NCBI GenBank assembly: GCA_031308135.1
Contig: JAHLJT010004567.1
Span: 30,539,602 to 30,603,601 of the forward strand
Source of the DNA: Acheta domesticus
Taxonomy: Eukaryota; Arthropoda; Insecta; Orthoptera; Gryllidae
DNA: 64,000 nt
Direction: 5' to 3'
The position numbers were made by a program, and so were the translations under genes. Of this stretch, positions 32,244 through 44,645 are shown in pieces. The notes under the pieces are model-generated. The model was not told where the DNA came from. It did not search any database and worked only from the letters and a program-made list of their open reading frames with translations. Every line of letters begins with the position of its first letter. The first letter of the stretch is position 1.

Positions 32244-32766
32244 AATGATCCTTGATTTGACGCAGGCATTGTTAATCGCCCACCTTTGTAGAGGTTCCCG
32301 AAATTCGCCGCCGAAGGGTTATCCGTTCCCAGCCGCCGACCGCGCGAGCGACAACGGCGGGCGCGCGTGAAAACCGCCCGCTGATGGATGGCGGCAATTG
32401 GCTGAAGTGGCACAAGAGCGCGTGCGCTGCGGGCAGGAGCTGATGGGCGGGGGACCACGGGCCCCCGCGCGCGGTGGCGCTCGCTAATGAAGCTGCGGTA
32501 GCGAGGGGGGCGTGGCACGCGTGGTGCGGTGGCGCGCTTCCGGGAATCGCGGGCGGCGAAAGCGCGCCAACCTGCAATACGAAAGCGATCGACGGCAGGA
32601 TACGCTCCCGGTAACCCCTTTCGTTCGTTTTACACTGCGCGCTGACAGTGGCACTCGCCTGGCCTTCGCGACCACCCGCCTTTCACTTTCCCCTTCGATC
32701 CACCTCCCACCCCTGTTATCACCTTTACCCCTTAACCTTTCTCTCCTCCCACCTCTTTTTCTTTCT
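32244..32766. other. GC-rich island between two SINEs
   Basis: 32290-32600 is GC- and CpG-rich with short palindromic patches (GGGGGACCACGGGCCCCCGC near 32450). 32690-32765 is pyrimidine-rich. Frames on both strands show no domain. It may be a CpG island. Confidence 0.35.
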
Positions 32767-33047
32767 ACCGAGAGAGCTCAGTGCATCAAATGATGTCACT
32801 GCAGTCCCTCTGACCGAGAGGTGCTAGGTTCGAGTCCGGACGGCGACAGGATTTTCGACACTAGCTTGTCAGCTAGGTCGAATTCAGTCGCTGTCTGGAA
32901 GAGAATTCCAGCGGCCGGCTGCTCTGATCGGTAGTTTTCCGTGGTTTCTCCGATCAACACCAGGCGACTGCCGGAGCAGTACCCTAACAAACGGGCCACG
33001 GACCGAGCGCGATCTTTCCTTCGTCTTCCTTGTCCTATTCCTACCAC

Positions 33048-33089
<42 letters not shown>

Positions 33090-33311
33090 ATGTACAGGTG
33101 TTCAGAGCTTGTCCCGGCTGGGGCGGTGTCCCGCCGGTGAGAGGTACCTGGTTGGGGGAAACCCCGTTGGTCGACAATAGGTCGGTGCCGGATCACGCCA
33201 TTCAGCGGAGAAAGATCACCGCCACCTCCCTGTGAAGAAACACGCACTTCACTTACGGGACTAATGACCTCAGTAGTTGACGCGCCCAGAATTACAAACA
33301 ATCAATCAATC
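32767..33311 (+). mobile_element. SINE-A copy 8, well preserved
   Basis: It keeps an A-box-like AGCTCAGTGCATCAA (32775), the B box GGTTCGAGTCC (32827), a (CA)n tract of about 18 repeats (33050-33085) and an AATCAATCAATC tail. Frames on both strands are shadows of the SINE. Confidence 0.9.
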
Positions 33312-33974
33312 ACTCTATATTTTTGGTCGTGGTGAAGAAAGAATGTTGGTTAATATTTATGCTGTCGCGAAAACGTAGGATATTGCGTAGTCAATAGTTT
33401 TTTGGTTGTTCAAGAGTCGCCGCACAGTTGTCAACTTGCGGTCGTCATACTGCGACCCTCCTCAGGGCAATTCATACGTTTTTATTCTCAAGGACAAAGA
33501 AGACTCTTTCCTTCTTCCTCAATCCTTTCTCCCAGCCTCATCTTCATCCTCATCCTTTTGCTGATTTTCTTCAACTTTCGTTCTCTGGCATGTCTAGATA
33601 TTATTATTTTTGTCATTTTGTGATAATTAACTATTCCAGTAATTGCTTTCTCAGGTTTTCGAATGCAAGTAAAATATCTTTTAAATGCACCTCTAAGCGT
33701 AAAAATGTTAGAATGGTCGAGATGGAAACCAACGTACATTTTGTAAATAATTGCGGAATGCTGCTTTTCATTTTTTTATTTAAAAATGTAAGTTTGTACA
33801 ATGTATTTATTAGTTATTAGCTTACTGGAAGTTGCCTCGGTGTTTATTCAAAGCAATATAATCCATTAAGCATGTCCGCTCGCCCCCCCCAAACTCTGCC
33901 CGCCTCACAAGCCCTAACTATCCTGCTCGACTCACAATAATTAAGCATTTATTTAGTATTAATTTAAGACACAC
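33312..33974. other. AT-rich spacer, nothing recognised
   Basis: No coding or repeat identity is recognised. The frame at 33428-33820 has no motif. Confidence 0.45.
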
Positions 33975-34145
33975 AGAAAGACGGACGGACGGGTGGACTG
34001 ACAGACTAACTTAAAAAACACGTTTTCTGATTCAGGAGGCACCAAAACTTATATTTCCGTTAAAATCTCGAAATGGAATTTCCGCTGTATTACATAACTT
34101 TCTCTATAATACGAATATTACTCTGTATATACGTACGTATACGAC
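33975..34145 (+). mobile_element. GGAC-TIR family 3' end fragment
   Basis: Contains GACGGACGGACGGG (33974-33987), GTTTTCTGATTCAGGAGGC, ATTACATAACTTTCTCTATA and the terminal GTATATACGTACGTATACG. It is collinear with 17880-18158. Confidence 0.7.
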
Positions 34146-34299
34146 CAAATATTAAAAAATATTTCGACATTTCCAAATGATGGCTGTCTCTGAAGAGGCC
34201 ATTTGCACCAGCGTCCCTTGTTTGGCTCTCTCGGTCTATTTCAACACACCTGGTCGCACGCAAGCCCCTCGCAGAGTGTCATTGCCCAGCTCCCTCCAA

Positions 34300-35249
34300 T
34301 GAGCGCGACCAGAGCTCGCCAAACCCCGTCCGCCACAGACCGCCGACCACCGAGCGGGTGGACGCGCTTTGCCGACACGCCACCCTGTTTTAACGCTTTT
34401 CTGCTAATGGCACCTCTCGCGCCATTTCCGCCTCTGTCCTGCCGTCCCCACGCACCGTTCCCGCCCCGCCCCGCCGCGCCATCCCGTCCCACCACCCATG
34501 CCTTCCCCGCCGCCCCCACCTCGCCTCGTCGCCCCATCCCCTATTGCTTTCTCTCTTTCGTGCCGCCGCTCCATCCTGGCCCCGCCAACAATCTCCGACC
34601 CACCATTCCATATCATTCTCGCCCCGACCCGCCGACCAATCTTCGCCCCGCCATCCATCCCTGCTTCACCGCTCCATCCCGTCCCGTCTTCGCACGCTCG
34701 CTTCGAAACCCCAGCTTCATCCCGCCACCCCCACATCGTCCCGTCGCCCCCTCCCCGCTAGTCCATGCCAATTGCGCTTCGCCATCCCATCCTAGCCCCC
34801 TACTTATTCCTGCCCCGTCTCCCGTCCCTCCTCCGCATCCCCGCCCCACCCCCCTTCGCTCCGTCCCCCAACCCCTACCCGTCGCTCCACTCCTTCCCGC
34901 CATCCCATCCCACTCCCGCCCCGCGGCCCCCGCACCGTCCACGCCTCGTTCCCGCCCCAGCCTCACATCTCCCCGCAACGCCATCCTATCTCCGCCCCTC
35001 CACCCAATTCCCGTCCCGTCGCCACACTCCGCCGCCCCATCACGTCCCATTAATCCATCTCCTTCTTGTGCTGCCACCCCAACCCGATTCGCCGCCGTTT
35101 TGCTGTCCGGCCTCCGACCCCGCCACACCGCTCATCCCCATCTCTTCCCCATTATTCCATCCCTCTCCTGCTCTACCGACCCAACCCCCTACTACCACCC
35201 CATCCCCTTCACCTCAACTACACCTGCCTGTACTCCGACCATTCTCCTG
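34300..35249. repeat. C-rich low-complexity tract
   Basis: Roughly 900 bp of pyrimidine-biased sequence built from degenerate CCCGTCCCGCC / CCATCCC units. The open frames here (358 codons at 34203-35279 and others on both strands) result from the near absence of stop-forming A/T on this composition and have no domain. Similar C-rich sequence resumes after the SINE at 35619. Confidence 0.6.
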
Positions 35250-35606
35250 CTCTCCGTGGTTTCTCCGATCTCCAGGTGAATGCCGGAGTATTATCTTAAC
35301 AAACGGGCCACGAAACGCGCGCGATCTTTCCTTCCCCTTCCTTGTCCTATTCTCACCAACTACCACACACATGCCTGGAGACCACTTGGGAGCTTAGAGT
35401 TGGTCCCGGCTGGGGCAGTACCCCGCTGGTGGGAAATACCTGGTTGAGGGGAAAACCCCGCTAGTCGACGGTAGGTCGGCACCGAATCTCGCCATCCAGC
35501 AGGGGAAAAGATCACCGCCACCTCCCGAAAAAACACGCACTAGCACTTGCGGAACTAATGACCTCTGTCGTTGACGCGCCAGGAATAAAAAAATTAATCA
35601 ATCAAT
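35250..35606 (+). mobile_element. SINE-A copy 9, 5'-truncated with TSD
   Basis: It starts inside the body (GTGGTTTCTCCGATC) and runs to an ATTAATCAATCAATC tail. CCTGCTCTCCGT at 35246-35257 is repeated as CCTGCTTTCCGT at 35607-35618, an 11/12 match. This indicates a target-primed, 5'-truncated insertion into the C-rich tract. Confidence 0.85.
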
Positions 35607-37449
35607 CCTGCTTTCCGTTGCTCCGCGAACCCGCCCATCCGGTGCGCTGCCTTCATTCCCCGCCTTTTCACCACACGATCATCCCTCGCTCGGCCAAAAT
35701 CCCCGCTGCCCCTACTGCCTGTGTCATCCTCCCTCATCCCTCTTCCAACCAAGTCCCTGCCTGTTTTACCAGCGTACAAACCGCTACGCTTATGCTGCAA
35801 ATCAGGGATGCGTTATTGCGTCTAAATTAGTTTTCGTTCGCAATACCAAACGTTGATTTTACGTGGAAATTATTATTTCTTCTCGTCCTGAATTAAATTA
35901 TTTTGCATTGCAAAGAACGAGAATGGAATATTTTTCCTGTTTCCCTATAGTGATTTTTTAGCGTGTTTATAACCGAAAACAAATAGAGATTTTTATTATC
36001 TTCGTTTCCAACTGCGTGTGCCGATCGGTGATTGAGAGAGTGAAGTGAAAATTCACTCTCGCTTTCTCTAGAAAGGTTCGTTTCAACAGCCATTATTTAC
36101 TTCGTGCCCGAAAATAAGCAGCAGGGAGACAATTAAGGAGGGAATAATTTCTTGCTACACTTACAATAGCGTGTGATGTTGATAGGTTATTTATCCAAGG
36201 AGTGACATCTTAATAATTACCTCACCGCAGCGACGAGATGATGGGGTGAGGAGAAGAGTCGGGGGCGACACGTCCGGCGCTTGTCGCAACTTGCGCAGGG
36301 TGCCAACTTAATTTGAAAATTCGCTTCAATTAAGCTGCTTATGACAAGGTTGTCAGAATGGCGTGGTTCTCGGAGAAGGAACGAAAAACAATTGCCAGCC
36401 GAAAAGTGCCGAGATGGAACAAGGAGAACAGAGGCCATGTAGTCTCAAATGTAGTGGGATCCTTTACAGACAACGTATTAATTTTTAAAAAATCCCCGCT
36501 ATTGAAGAGTTTATCTCCGAGCGCATTATTGCATACTTTCAGGTTCAGAACATTTTCAAAAAAGATTTTTTAAATATTATTTCCCTGCTCCCTAGCGCCA
36601 TGTAGTCTTGTATACATGATACATGAGAAAGTGATAGAGACGATCATTGTTGCAAGCTTTGATGTTGGATGAGACATTTCTCAAGTGCAGAATGCTCATG
36701 AGAATACTTATCTAGAGATAAGGCAACAGAAACCAATTTCAAAGGCCGATGATAACATCACTGATGAAATCTGCTTTGGCACTTTTGGAAATAAATGTGG
36801 ATGTTCACATTTGAATTATTAAACGTTCCTCACCTTCTCACAAATGTGACATAGGTATTCAGTGTAATAGCTTACTGGATTTTATTTTAGCTCTCTTTAC
36901 TTAATATAAAACAACTCTAATTTATCACTGGTTTTCGCATAAAACGCTTTTATCAGGTCATTAAAAATTATAAACGTTCTCAGAAAATTGATATCTTTAT
37001 TATTAAATTTATTGCTGTTAATCAGGTCTCTCAAAAGAAGATACAAGCTTCAAGGGCGTGTAGAATTTGAAGGTGAACACTTTTAACCAGTGAGCACATA
37101 CTGAGAAATACTCGTATAATGAAGTTACGCATGTGACATTAGAATTTGATTAGTACGCAACTTACCGTGCAAAGTTTTTTGGCGAAGAGATTTGGTAACA
37201 CTGCCTAAAACCATATTGGCTTCTTACGAAGGTCACACATGTAACTTTGTTATGAGATTTACAATCGCAATGACATTGGAACAAATTGATCGTTTTTCGA
37301 GGCACGCACATGCTATACAAAATTGTAACATTTAGTCTGCACTCGATGTAGTATGTCACTCTTCATGAAGAAGAAAATATCAGTTGGAAAAATAAATTAT
37401 TCAAGATATATAATTATCTATTAAGATGAATGTAACTCTGATTTCACTG

Positions 37450-37450
<1 letters not shown>
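35607..37450. other. spacer, no gene recognised
   Basis: C-rich to about 35780, then AT-rich. No protein family, RNA gene or shared repeat is recognised. Confidence 0.45.

Positions 37451-37485
<35 letters not shown>
37451..37485. repeat. (TTA)n microsatellite
   Basis: About 11 repeats, directly next to the 3' side of the Penelope-like element. Confidence 0.9.
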
Positions 37486-37487
<2 letters not shown>

Positions 37488-37634
37488 AATTGATATAGGT
37501 TTTTCTTGTTGATCCTGGTACATGATTACATGCGTAGATGGTACGATTTAATATGTATTGACCGTAAATGATCAATCAAAGTTGATTCCATGAATTAAAA
37601 CTTTTGCAATGAATACATTTATTATTAGCTCAAC

Positions 37635-37656
37635 GTTTCGCACATTCAATCTGTGC
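37635..37656 (-). ncRNA. hammerhead-like hairpin remnant in Penelope-like element
   Basis: On the minus strand, GCACA and TGTGC (37656-37652 and 37644-37640) form the stem II position, directly followed by GAAACGTTGAG, the conserved strand of hammerhead motifs found in Penelope-like element ends. The CUGANGA core that should precede stem II reads CTTGACCAG instead, so the ribozyme is probably dead or diverged. Confidence 0.4.
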
Positions 37657-38034
37657 CTGGTCAAGAGCAATACAGTTATGGCAATGGTTGACAATGGTAT
37701 ACAAATTCATATAAAAACGATGGAATTCAAAATTATTGAAATAAATATTTACATTAAGCTTTACATCATAGCATAACATATCAAAAAACGTTGAAAGCTT
37801 GTCAAACATAGTGGTAAAAATTCGTCAATTGGGGAGAGCAGCACACTTCGATACGTTAAGGATTGATACCAATTATAAAGATTTCAAATAATGGAATGAA
37901 CAGTGGGATTGGCAAAAAAATACACAATTACGGAAGTTGGTTTATTATTAACGTCTTATAAATTTGGTCAAGTTTTTGTACGTCACTTTTGGTGTTTACC
38001 ATATTATTTAACATGATATATATAATTTTCGCAA

Positions 38035-38337
38035 TTAACCTTTTGATGTTTGTTTCTCATTATGTAAAATTTTGACTCTATCAAATCCAACGGAGTTATT
38101 AAGTTCTCTTCTATGTTTGGTCAAAGAGGTATATAAATCAGCATCTTTGTTGATGTTGTATTTATGCTGGTATATCCGTCTGCTGATATATTGTTTAGCT
38201 TCCGCAATGTACACCTGCTGACAATCATTGCAAGGAATGGAGTACACTACATTAGATTTATCTCCTGGTTTGAGTTTATCCTTCTGCTTGTAGTAAAGAT
38301 GGCTAGGCTTATCTAGATTGTAAAATACAATTTCCAA
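38035..38337 (-). pseudogene. GIY-YIG endonuclease domain, Penelope-like
   Basis: The 100-codon frame holds VVYSIPCNDCQQVYIAEAKQ followed by YISRRIYQHK, matching the GIY-YIG nuclease of Penelope-like elements (VYSIPC..C...YIG.T.R.L..R...H). The canonical YIG glycine is alanine here, and the C-terminal glutamate region is short. The nuclease normally nicks the target for integration. Confidence 0.75.
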
Positions 38338-38715
38338 ATTGTATTTTCTGAAATAGGCTTTTATTTTATTATTGACAGGTTCATAAAATGGTAAGAGGAT
38401 TCGTAAAATACTACTGCTGTCAATTGCTTTGCATTTATGTTTTAATCTTTTTTGAATATAGTTTTCAATAAAGAATGATGGGTAGAGATTGTTATTCAGG
38501 ATATTTTCGACTATCTTTAAATTGTTGGTATGAAATTCAGGATCAGCTAAATTTAGTGCGGAATCTACAAGATTTTATACCATGGCTATTTTTTGATTCT
38601 TAGACTGCTTGGACAGATAATTTAGAACTCTTCCTGAAAAGGTTGCCTTTTGATACCAGTCTGTTATAATTTTATTTTGCTTAACTATTAATTTAAGATT
38701 TAAAGAGCTAATTTC

Positions 38716-39000
38716 TTAATTGTTGTTTTCAAATTCTGTGGTAAAGATTAACCTGGGGTGGAATTTATTATATATGCCGACCAAAGTGTCGACATTGGAT
38801 TGATGTAAACAAGTAATCAATTCATCCATGTACCTATAATCAAATAAGACATGAAAGTGAATTTGGGAGAAGCAGAAGACTTCTATTTGTTCCATAATTA
38901 GATTGGCAAGTGCAGAGGAGACAGGAGACCCCATTGCTAATCCAAAGGTTTGTAGGTAAAATTGTTGTTGAAAGAAAATGAGTTATTATTTAACATAGCT
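38716..39000 (-). pseudogene. Penelope-like reverse transcriptase fragment
   Basis: It reads LQTFGLAMGSPVSSALANLI, then YRYMDELITCLH, the Penelope-type RT motifs (GLAMGSPLSP...LANL and YRYVDD). The second catalytic aspartate is replaced (MDE). A stop at 38716 ends the frame after FENNN, but family-like sequence continues in the same direction. Confidence 0.8.
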
Positions 39001-39065
39001 CTTAAACCTATTAAGAATTGATCTAAGGAGATGGAGGTGTATTTACTAATGTCAGGATATTATAC

Positions 39066-41954
39066 TGAGGCCTTCTCCTTACGTGACACATTAAGTCTAT
39101 GTGCATCAGCTCGAGGGTCGACGACATGATGCATTGTAAGCACTTTTCTGGTTTTTCAATCCACGATTCTAATTTCTTGCTCAGTCCAGTCTACTAGTCC
39201 GGAACGGTACTCGACTACAGGCACAGCCAAACTGCTTAACACCGATAGTTTATTCCTGGACTTCAAAGCGGACTGCAGGACAAGTCCCACTCTTCTATAA
39301 TACTCCCTGTGAATTCTCTCTTTCGTGATGTTCTCGCATTCTTCAATGCCCAGATATTTGTAAGTTTAACCTGGCTCAATATTTTGAATCATAGTGTGCA
39401 TATCAATATAATGATCTCTGACTTTGTCACTTTGCCTCTCTTTAAATTGTTTTTTGAACACTCTTCAAGACCAAATCTCATGAAGATGTTATTGCTAAAA
39501 TAATTGAGGACAGATGACATGATTTAGGAGAGAATCGCTTGATTCTTAGCGAACACTTTGTCATCCATGTAACACAGATGTGATACTTGACTTTCATCAC
39601 CAAGGAGCCTGTAACCAAAGTCAGTGTACGACAACTGTCTAGGAAGTGGGATCACACTAATGCAAGACAGCAGAGGGAATAGCGAATTTCCTTGGAAAAT
39701 ATCCCTTTTATTCTAAAAAACTTGTTTCTATTGCTTCCTTTCCGCGGTATATTAGTAACGCGGTACTCCACGACTTCATACTATGTTACTTTACTATACT
39801 ACAGCTATGGCTGCAGTTATAACTTTGTACATTACTGGCAGACAAGTGTTTGGCATTACAAAACTCAATAAATCTAGGATGAAATTGATAGATCTCCTGG
39901 TTCTTCAGAATCCAATCATGTGGTACACTGTCAAAGGCCTTCTCATAGTCAACCCAAACTATGCTTCAATTACGTTTTCGTTTCCTTACATCATTGAAGA
40001 TTCATTTAGTAGCGCGATTTCCTTACATAGGAATTTTAACGCCAATCTTTCTGTTCAACTGGCAACAGATGCTTCTTCTCTAGGAGTCTATACATTTTGT
40101 CAGCTATGGCTGCGGTTATAACTTTGTACATTACTGGCAGACACATGATTGGCCTGTGGTTCTTCGCAAAAGAGCTGTCTCCCACTTTGGATAGAAAATA
40201 TGATGGTGATGCCGCGAGGCAGCCATTCCGGGAGTTCCTTTGGAAATTCTAAAATTTTATTAACATCCTTTGCTAGATGAGAATGTATTGCTGTTAATTT
40301 CTTAATCCAGTAAATCTGGATCTTATCAATCCCAGGGGATTTCCAGTTTCCCATGTTCTTAATTTTGCTTGGAAGAGATCCTCTTCCGAGAATTTGTGGA
40401 CATATTCCACTGTTTCCACGAGTTCTTCGGCAGCATCAACTTTAGATTGAAGCCAAGATGCGTTTTTGTTGAAGGTTTGGTTTCCTCCCAGATTCCTGCC
40501 CAAAATGTTTCCACGTCCCTTTTTGAAGGAGTGACAGCATTGAAATTCGGTTTCAGAGTCAGAGTCAGACTGTGATGGAATCTCGTCGTGCTATCCGTTT
40601 AACAATTCTTTTCACCCATGAGGGTACAGAGTTGTTTACTCTGGCTACTGTCCGTCGGTGTTCTTAGCTGACTCCGAAATTATCTGAGATACCAGATATC
40701 CAGGTGCATATACGATGTGATTGATTTCGGTAAAATCTAGATTTCTACTTAAGGTCTGTAGAACCTCATTTAAGACAGAATTCGCTGTTACTATCACTCT
40801 CTTAGCTTTAGGATTGTCGTAAAGTATCCTCAACGGTGCACGAGATTCAAATGGAAGTCGACGAGCTTTTTCCATCTCGTGTCGGAGGTGGTTCCTCAAT
40901 ATGTCCTTATCGTGTGATTCATGGCCAGATGAATTTTTACTACTGACGGATATTTCACTTGGAAGAGATAAACCTTCATGAGGATCATCGTTTTCAGGGA
41001 CATTAGATGGTTCTAAATGTTCGTCATGTATATTGTTCGATTGAAGAACATACTCCGCATTTCTCTGGATGTCTGCAAGTTGTTCTACTGCGAATTTTCC
41101 ACTGATGAGTATGTATCGTCGTTGACTGGCAAGCTTCTTTGAGTCTAGGCTGTCTTATAGTTGGGTTCCGCTCTCTCCATATCTTAAAAATTTCTATTTC
41201 TGACCCCATTTTTCACCTTTGCATAGTAAAAAAACCACATCACCTCCTTCATTTCATCCCGAGTCCATCTCAGACGTCGACGTCGAGCTACTGCCGACTC
41301 TGAGCCCCTGGGAATGACATCCGTGGAATGGCCAGACGTCGACAAGGGGACATTATCCAGGTTTTTGAGCAGGTATGGGACATTGGTAGAACAAGGCACA
41401 TGAAGTTTCATTACATTGTTTGTTCTATCCATCATTGGTTTTAAGTGAAGATTGGCAGAAAGCAAGTTCGAGTTCACAGATCACATTTAACCCTTGGGTT
41501 ATTTCCTGCCATCCGTTACTGCGACCCACAGTGGCCTCGGGGCATCCCCCCGCAGGGCCCAGCAAGGGGTCCCTCCGTTCGCCAGTCGGCATTACTAAAC
41601 CCTACGGGATTTTCACTGACTGCTGAAGGCAGCCGCCTTCGCTGGCTAATGCAAGGTTCGGGCCTCCACTCTAATCAGTGGCCTGGTGTGCCAACCCAGT
41701 TTCTCTCTTGTACCCTCCATGGGCCGATAACAGGAAGTCCAAAGGTTCATGACCGTTCCTTCTCTACGTACGTCCCACTCTCCTCAAAATGAAGTACTTC
41801 TCACTTTCTTCTCACTTTTCTGACTTCTCATCTTTAACCTGTTCAACAAAGAAGGCCTTACCAGTAGCTAGGCTACCACTGACATAACTCTCAGGTTCTT
41901 GAGGGTACCCAAGCTCCATCACCAACTGCAAGGTCTTGTACCCCCAAGGTGAAG
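39066..41954 (-). mobile_element. second Dong/R4-like copy, 3'-truncated
   Basis: Collinear with 22245-25060 of the first copy, with many substitutions, stops and indels. The 5' end (CTTCACCTTGGGGG, minus strand from 41954) abuts a (GTT)n tract. The zinc knuckle, endonuclease and 3' UTR are missing, with the junction to the Penelope-like element at about 39066. Recognisable pieces are N-terminal 41184-41477, domain 40645-41160 and RT pieces 40100-40503 and below. An internal 45 bp segment is duplicated out of place (see findings). Confidence 0.85.
41184..41477 (-). pseudogene. N-terminal fragment of Dong/R4-like protein, copy 2
   Basis: It starts MNSNLLSANLHLKPM and reaches the Myb-like RWTRDEMKEVMWFFYYA in one frame, which is broken in copy 1. 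It then loses phase in the A/G run at about 41204-41220. Confidence 0.65.
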
Positions 41955-41976
41955 TTGTTGTTGTTGTTGTTGTTAT
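41955..41976. repeat. (TTG)n/(TTA) microsatellite at element 5' end
   Basis: Six to seven TTG units then TTATTA, immediately at the 5' terminus of the second Dong/R4-like copy. This is consistent with a decayed trinucleotide target. Confidence 0.85.
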
Positions 41977-44645
41977 TATACAGAACATCGAACATTTCCT
42001 CCGATTTTCAATTTTGGCGACAGAAGTGCTATCTCCTTCATTGTACTTCCGTGGCTATCGTCTTCCGGGTGCCAGCGGCGAAGCAATTCCGGCCGCTAAG
42101 GGTGTTTACCGAATAGCGCCCACCGCGGGGCGACCATCGTTTCCCGCGACACAGAAGCAGTCGTTATTTTCTCCTTGTTTCCCTTCAAGAGGCGAACGAG
42201 GGCAGACAAGACGCAGACGGAGGGCTGCGAGAGGAATTCTGGAATCAAAAGGGCTGGGTTATACTCCCACTATTCTAAGAAAATGTTTCCAAAGCCGTAA
42301 GAAATTATGATATAAATTTGTGTTTAAATTATTTACTTCCAACTTCATTACGAAACCAGTTCCTCAGTCCTATGTGTATTTATGGAAGTTAACTAAATAA
42401 TTTTGATTGATAAGTCATGAAGATATGACATGAAGCAAAGATTGAGAAGCGAGGTAAAGGACAGAACCCTGAGATCTATGGCTAACCAGCTTTTGTTCAC
42501 CACAAATTTCATAGGAATCGATCTGGAATTGAATCTTCGAGTTGAATTTGAATCCCGGAACCAGTGGTGAAAGGCAAGAATCTGACCGCTACAAGGCGGG
42601 TCACCCTCAGTTAGTCAGATTAGTGAGTGACAAGTTGCAGGTATGGATGGCAATCTGCGTATTCATCTATCAAAGTGGCATCATAAAAAAGACTTCGGTG
42701 TACGCTGCACTTCTAGAAAATTAATTTAAAATATTCGATCTACTTTTTTCGTTCAATATATGTTCTTACATATTCGCATTCTTTTCAAAGAACCGCCTAC
42801 ATGAGACGAAGAAATAGCGATGAAAAACATGAGAAATATCAAAGAATTCGTGCAAAATGTATTAATCGCTTCTACCTCTCCAAGCGTCGTTCTGAAGCAT
42901 TAACTGCCAACGTTTAACTTCGAGATAATTCTTTTTCGTCTACTTGTCACATCTTCCTTGTCATCTATAACGTTTTCCATATTTCTGTGCAATACTTCGC
43001 CTCTTCGTTATCGTCTTACAAGAGACATACTTTTTTGCATTCTCCCTTCAATCATTTTCCACCTCATTTCTCTTTTTTCCTTCCAGATCTCATTATGCAC
43101 CACTTTATCTCCTCCATCTGCCAAAATCCTCCCCTTCTGCTGCATCCTGCAGCTGCCTTCACAACTCTCTCAAAAAGTAGTTTTCTCGCCCCCATGTCTA
43201 TATCACACTGTACCTATCAATCGTTCTGCCATCTTTCTGCATTTCATGCGCGGTGAAGTCCTTCAGAACGATGAACTGTGATACATCATTGGCTGTATTG
43301 CTGTCTAGTATTCAGTTCACAATTATGCTTCTGCTTCAGTCATTACTACTAAGCCTTAAATTTGTACAAACAGTTGAAGTCCTCGGGCAATAACAAGCTA
43401 TGCCACAATACGTAAGTTCTAAAAAATGAAGAGTAAATGTTTAGACATTGCACTCTACACACGGGAATAAAGAATATTAATTTATGAGTTACACTGCCAT
43501 TTTGCGGCGAATCTTTGAAATAAAAACCTAACATCCAGATACGTCTACGGGGCATCGAAAAACACGTATCTAAATTTTATCAAAAATGTGGCATAGCATG
43601 TCATTGCCCCAAGGTCTTCAATTGTTTGTACAAATTAAATTAATTACAAATTAAAAATGAATAATGGACAACTCAGGAAAGCGATATAAGGCGAAACTGC
43701 CTCAGTTGAAAGAGTTGAGAACTCGTGTTGCTAGAAATAGCTGATCGTCGATTTTCTTCGTCACCACTCAGTTATCGAAACAACCTTTATTTCACCTCTG
43801 TGACTCACAACTGCAGTTGAAAACAATAGTCAATCCTTATAGTTACTTCCACCTGATTTCAGAAGAGAGTTGAGTGAATGACACAGCTAAAAGATAATGT
43901 CTAATGTTAAATTATCCTGTTAAATTGCACTTTGATAGATGATTTGCTTAAATCTTCAGTAATGGCGACGAACGTTCATTTGGAAATATACAAGGTTAAT
44001 GTTGGTATTATCCAAAGGAAATGAATTCGAGACGTCTTCTGGATTTAGAAAAGTTTTTAGCATAAAATGCACTGAAAATTACGCGTTACCCACCCTCATG
44101 GTTATTTTATGTGAATTATAATGGCGGAATGCCAGTGTCCTGTCGCCAACTGGTAAATATCTTGATAAGCGTCAACTGAGGCATGTAGTGAAGTGTAATT
44201 AGGTCGGGTAGTATCGTATTAATAGAAATTTACGACTGAGTTAATATAAATTTACGACTGACACAGTGTAACACGAAACTACACACTATGTCTCTCACTA
44301 GCCTTAGAAACTTATCATCAGCTGGCTAACCCTTGTTTATCACATATTATCTGATATTCCTCCTCACCATACTTCACATATCCTAGCTACCTCGGGCTAA
44401 ATATTGACTTCATTCGAGTCAGAGCAAAGTTTGCTTCGAATCGATTCCTACTTCGCAATTTATTCACCCATTTTGGATAATGAAAACAACCAACTAATTC
44501 CCGAATGAGAATTCGGACATTAGCATAGATTAGCAAATGTGCACAAGAGAGAAATATGTTTTGGCTTCACCGCATCTGTCTTATTTCCTCATGTAGTCCA
44601 CGACTGCTTCCAAAAATGTTAACTAATTTTTATAGTATTTAAATT
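41977..44645. other. spacer, no gene recognised
   Basis: A GC-richer patch at 42030-42230 and a pyrimidine-rich stretch at 42940-43250. No family signature or shared repeat is found. Confidence 0.4.

Larger units (their letters stand above)
37486..39065 (-). mobile_element. Penelope-like element, decayed and 5'-truncated
   Basis: On the minus strand, a reverse transcriptase fragment is followed by a linker typical of these elements (DWYQKATFSG near 38670) and a GIY-YIG nuclease fragment. The last ~500 bp carry a hammerhead-like hairpin. The upstream RT half is missing: at about 39066 the sequence switches to the Dong/R4-like copy. Stops and frame changes show it is inactive. Confidence 0.8.

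Noticed and set aside
34203..35397. 358- and 210-codon Pro-rich frames, with overlapping minus-strand frames
   Set aside because: Low-complexity C-rich DNA; the second frame runs into a SINE.
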